NCBI GenBank assembly: GCA_963708095.1
Contig: OY970182.1
Span: 5,082,969 to 5,146,968 of the forward strand
Length of the DNA: 64,000 bases
Direction: 5' to 3'
Origin: JAJZVS01 sp963708095
GTDB lineage: Bacteria; Pseudomonadota; Alphaproteobacteria; Acetobacterales; Acetobacteraceae
Position 1 is the stretch's first letter, and the number at the start of each line of letters is the position of its first letter. The notes under the pieces were generated by a model. That model saw nothing but the letters and a program-made list of their open reading frames with translations. It had not been told where the DNA came from and did no database searches. Positions 61,487 to 64,000 of the stretch are shown in pieces. Made by a program: the position numbers and the translations under genes.

Positions 61487-63607
61487 TCAGGTGCTTCCGA
61501 CCGGAACCAGCGCCGTGTCGCACCCGAGCAGGCGGGCGAACGCCTCGCTGCCGATCGGGTGGCCGGTATGGAATCCCTGCACCGCGTCGCAGCCGGCCTC
61601 CCGGACCTGTTCGAGCTGCGCGGCCGTTTCCACCCCTTCCGCGACCACCTCGATCCTGAGCGCCCGGCCAAGGCTTACGACCGCGCGGACGATCGCCAGA
61701 CTGTTGGGATCGTCGAGCGTCTCGATGAAGGATCTGTCGATCTTCAGCCGGTCCACGTGCAGGCTGGCGAGGCGACCGAGGGAGGAGAAGCCGGTGCCGA
61801 AATCGTCGATCGAGATACGCACGCCGAGCCGGTGCAGGGCGTCGATGTCTTCCGCAGCGTGGTTGGCGTCCTGCAGCAGGACGCCCTCGGTGAGTTCGAG
61901 TTCCAGGAGCGCGGGCGGCAGGCCGAAGTCCTCCAGCGCCCGCGCCACCCGGCTCTGCAGGCCGCCGGTGCGCGAATGCAGGACGGAGACGTTCACCGAA
62001 ATACGCAGCCCGGTGCCGTCCCGGTCGAGCCAGCGCCGGGCTTCGTGGCAGGCGGCGCGCAGCACCCAGTCGTCGATCTCGGCCATCAGGCCGCTTTCGG
62101 TGGCGACCGGGAGGAACTCCGCCGGCGCCAGCAGTTCCCCCCCCTCGCGCCGCCAGCGGATCAGCGCCTCGGTGCCAGCGATGCGGCCGGTGTGCAGATC
62201 GAGCTGCGGCTGGAACTGCAGCTCGAACTCGTCCCGCGCCAGCGCCCCACGCAGCGCGGCCTGCAACTGGACCTCGGCGCGGGCGCGCGCCAGCATGTCC
62301 TGGGCGAAGAACTGGAAGCCGTTCCGCCCGCTGGCCTTGATCCGGTACATCGCGAGGTCGGCATTGCGCAGCAGTTCCTCCGGACCGTCGCCGTCGCCCG
62401 GATAGACCGTCACCCCGATGCTGGCGCTGATGACGATCTCCCGGTCGTCGATCACGAACGGCTTCAGCATCAACTGGTTGAGCCGCTCGGCAAGCTGGCC
62501 GACGTCGGTGAGGCTCACTGCGTCGCTTTGCAGGATGGCGAATTCGTCGCCCCCCAGGCGCGCCACCATGTCGGTGCTGCGGACCGCATCCTGCAGCCGT
62601 CCCGCCACCGCCTTCAGCAGGCAGTCACCGACATGGTGGCCGAGGCCGTCGTTGATGTATTTGAAGCGGTCGAGGTCGATGAAGTGCAGCGCCAGCAGGG
62701 ACTGGCTCGCATCGGGGCCGGCGGCGAGCTGCTGGCCCAGGCGATGGAAGAGATAGGACCGGTTCGGCAGCGACGTCAGGTAGTCGTGCTTCGCCTGGAA
62801 CGCGAGCTGCGCCTCGGACCGCTTGCGCTCCGAAATGTCGAGTGACATGCTCAGCACGCCGACCACTTGGCCGCTGGCCTCGCGCAGCGGCGATTTGGTG
62901 GTGAGGAAGGTCCGGATCTCGTCATTCAGCAGGATGACGTCTTCCTCGAACGCCGGCAGTGGCCGGCCCGAGGCGAGCACCAGCCTGTCCAGCCGGGCGC
63001 TTTCCTCGTCCTCGCTCGGCTGGCCGGCGCGATCGCCGAGCAGCGCGGCGCGATAGGCGTTGACGAAGATGCAGCGGCCGTCGGCGTCGCTCGCGCTGAT
63101 CATGGCGGGGATGGTGTCGATCACCTGCGCCAGGCGCTCGCGGCTGTCGCGCAGCACCTGGTCGCGCAATTCCTCGGTCTGCTTCAGCTCCTGTTCGAGC
63201 GCCCGGGCGCGGTCGCGGATCAGCCGCTGGTGGCCGCCGAGCTGCAGCAGGTTGCGCACCCGCATCCGGAACTCGGAATGATCGATCGGGCTCTGGACGA
63301 AATCGCTCGCTCCCGCCTCGTACGCCTCGAGACGGAAATCGCGGTCGGCATAGGCGGTCACGACGATGACCGGCACGTCGCTGGCGGACGGTAGGCTGCG
63401 GATGCGGCGGGTGAGTTCCGCGCCGTGCAGCGCCGGCATCATGTAATCGGTGATCACCAGATCGGCCGTGTTCGCGGCGAGCCAGTCGAGTGCACGCAAC
63501 GGATCGGTGAAGGTGCATACGCTGACCGTGGGCTCCACGGAGGCGGCCAGGCGGGAGTAGATCGCCAGGTTCGCCAGGGAGTCGTCAACGACGACGATGA
63601 ACGCCAT
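61487..63607 (-). CDS. Response regulator with PAS, GGDEF and EAL domains
   Basis: A 706-residue c-di-GMP protein. The receiver domain is residues 1-125 (IVVVDDSLANLAIYSRLA, phospho-acceptor Asp in ADLVITDYMMPALHGAELTR, Lys position in SDFVQSPIDHSEF not conserved). PAS spans about 155-275 (VIDTIPAMISASDADGRCIF). GGDEF spans about 285-440 with intact VARLGGDEFAILQSDA. EAL spans about 455-700 with GTEALIRWRREGGELLAPAE and ISIDDFGTGFSSLGRL. It could make or degrade cyclic di-GMP; the intact EAL motifs suggest degradation. It is first in the operon with the RpfC-like kinase, taking the place of the HD-GYP regulator RpfG of xanthomonads. Confidence 0.92.
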   Translation of the reverse strand: MAFIVVVDDSLANLAIYSRLAASVEPTVSVCTFTDPLRALDWLAANTADLVITDYMMPALHGAELTRRIRSLPSASDVPVIVVTAYADRDFRLEAYEAGASDFVQSPIDHSEFRMRVRNLLQLGGHQRLIRDRARALEQELKQTEELRDQVLRDSRERLAQVIDTIPAMISASDADGRCIFVNAYRAALLGDRAGQPSEDEESARLDRLVLASGRPLPAFEEDVILLNDEIRTFLTTKSPLREASGQVVGVLSMSLDISERKRSEAQLAFQAKHDYLTSLPNRSYLFHRLGQQLAAGPDASQSLLALHFIDLDRFKYINDGLGHHVGDCLLKAVAGRLQDAVRSTDMVARLGGDEFAILQSDAVSLTDVGQLAERLNQLMLKPFVIDDREIVISASIGVTVYPGDGDGPEELLRNADLAMYRIKASGRNGFQFFAQDMLARARAEVQLQAALRGALARDEFELQFQPQLDLHTGRIAGTEALIRWRREGGELLAPAEFLPVATESGLMAEIDDWVLRAACHEARRWLDRDGTGLRISVNVSVLHSRTGGLQSRVARALEDFGLPPALLELELTEGVLLQDANHAAEDIDALHRLGVRISIDDFGTGFSSLGRLASLHVDRLKIDRSFIETLDDPNSLAIVRAVVSLGRALRIEVVAEGVETAAQLEQVREAGCDAVQGFHTGHPIGSEAFARLLGCDTALVPVGST

Positions 63608-64000
63608 GCGGGCATCTCGCGAGGTTCATGTGAAGGCGGCAGTCTCGTGTCAGGTCGATTGTAGGGTACCCTCGCTGTGGCCGGACCACGACTGCCGAAC
63701 CCACGGCCGCCGCGCAGCCGCCGCGGCCCCGCTGGGCATGACAGCCGCAGATATAGCACAGCGGAGTGTATCCGAATCGCCACTGTATGCCCAGGCTCAT
63801 GTCATGCGCTGCGGCGCAGTACGAGCCGGTCGCGGTCATGCCGGCCGGCAGCCGCCGGTCCCGCCGCCTTTGCCCCGTCGCGACCCGTGCCGCGCCCCGT
63901 CGAGCTGCCATGATTCCGCGATCTCTCGGATCCAGGCTGTTCCCCTAGCGGCCCATTGGTTGCGGAGCGGTTACCATGCACGGCGGCCGGCGCGCAGTCA
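63608..64000. other. Upstream region of the REC-PAS-GGDEF-EAL operon, no gene recognised
   Basis: 393 bases to the window end. Open frames on both strands lack motifs. The promoter of the kinase operon should be here. A gene on the plus strand could begin beyond 64000. Confidence 0.4.

Overview
The window looks like chromosomal DNA of a high-GC alphaproteobacterium, most likely Rhodospirillales (Acetobacteraceae-like). This rests on codon use, on the block bamE / bc1-complex chaperone / yceD / rpmF / plsX / fabH, on rplU-rpmA / obgE / proB, and on two tRNA genes with encoded CCA ends. No species can be named from sequence alone.

Layout. 0.5-4 kb: an internally deleted nhaA pseudogene, then a CIRCE-controlled groES-groEL pair and two small genes. 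4.4-9 kb: mobile-element wreckage, made of an IS110-type transposase remnant, an IS5-type element split by a complete IS1111-type element, and a serine recombinase that has lost its catalytic N-terminus and runs into the 3' end of tRNA-Glu. 9-10.4 kb: a gene with pentapeptide repeats between two 190-bp palindromic repeats. 10.7-16 kb: a visibly AT-richer glycan island (methyltransferase, methyltransferase-GT61 fusion, WcbI-TPR protein), followed by an FkbH-like protein and its acyl carrier protein.

18.5-23.6 kb is the most unusual part. Two convergent gene pairs each consist of a small helical protein (N-terminal WxxxVLG motif, C-terminal NPxG motif) followed by a larger effector-like protein. 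One larger protein carries what reads as a eukaryotic-type RasGAP domain with arginine finger and FLR motif. The other carries a Tiki/ChaN-like domain of the kind found in membrane-targeted toxins. A ferritin-like gene lies between the pairs.

24-27 kb: a CGNR regulator and three hydrolases or dehalogenases. 27.6-31.7 kb: rplU, rpmA, obgE, a membrane protein and proB on the minus strand. 32-38 kb: a poxB-type pyruvate oxidase, tRNA-Thr, an acyl-CoA dehydrogenase and a UxaA-family dehydratase. 37.8-45.5 kb: bamE and the lipid/ribosome block, then a CoA-transferase and a DNA methyltransferase. 45.4-56.7 kb: glycogen and osmotic functions (glgX, LysR/TSUP transporter pair, MscS channel, GH63 hydrolase, phosphodiesterase, glgA). 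57.4-63.6 kb: a DSF-type quorum-sensing locus made of an RpfF-like synthase, an RpfC-like hybrid kinase and a REC-PAS-GGDEF-EAL protein. The synthase sits between two direct 132-bp repeats.

All calls come from reading the sequence and its translations. No database search or computed alignment was available, so family assignments rest on recognised motifs.
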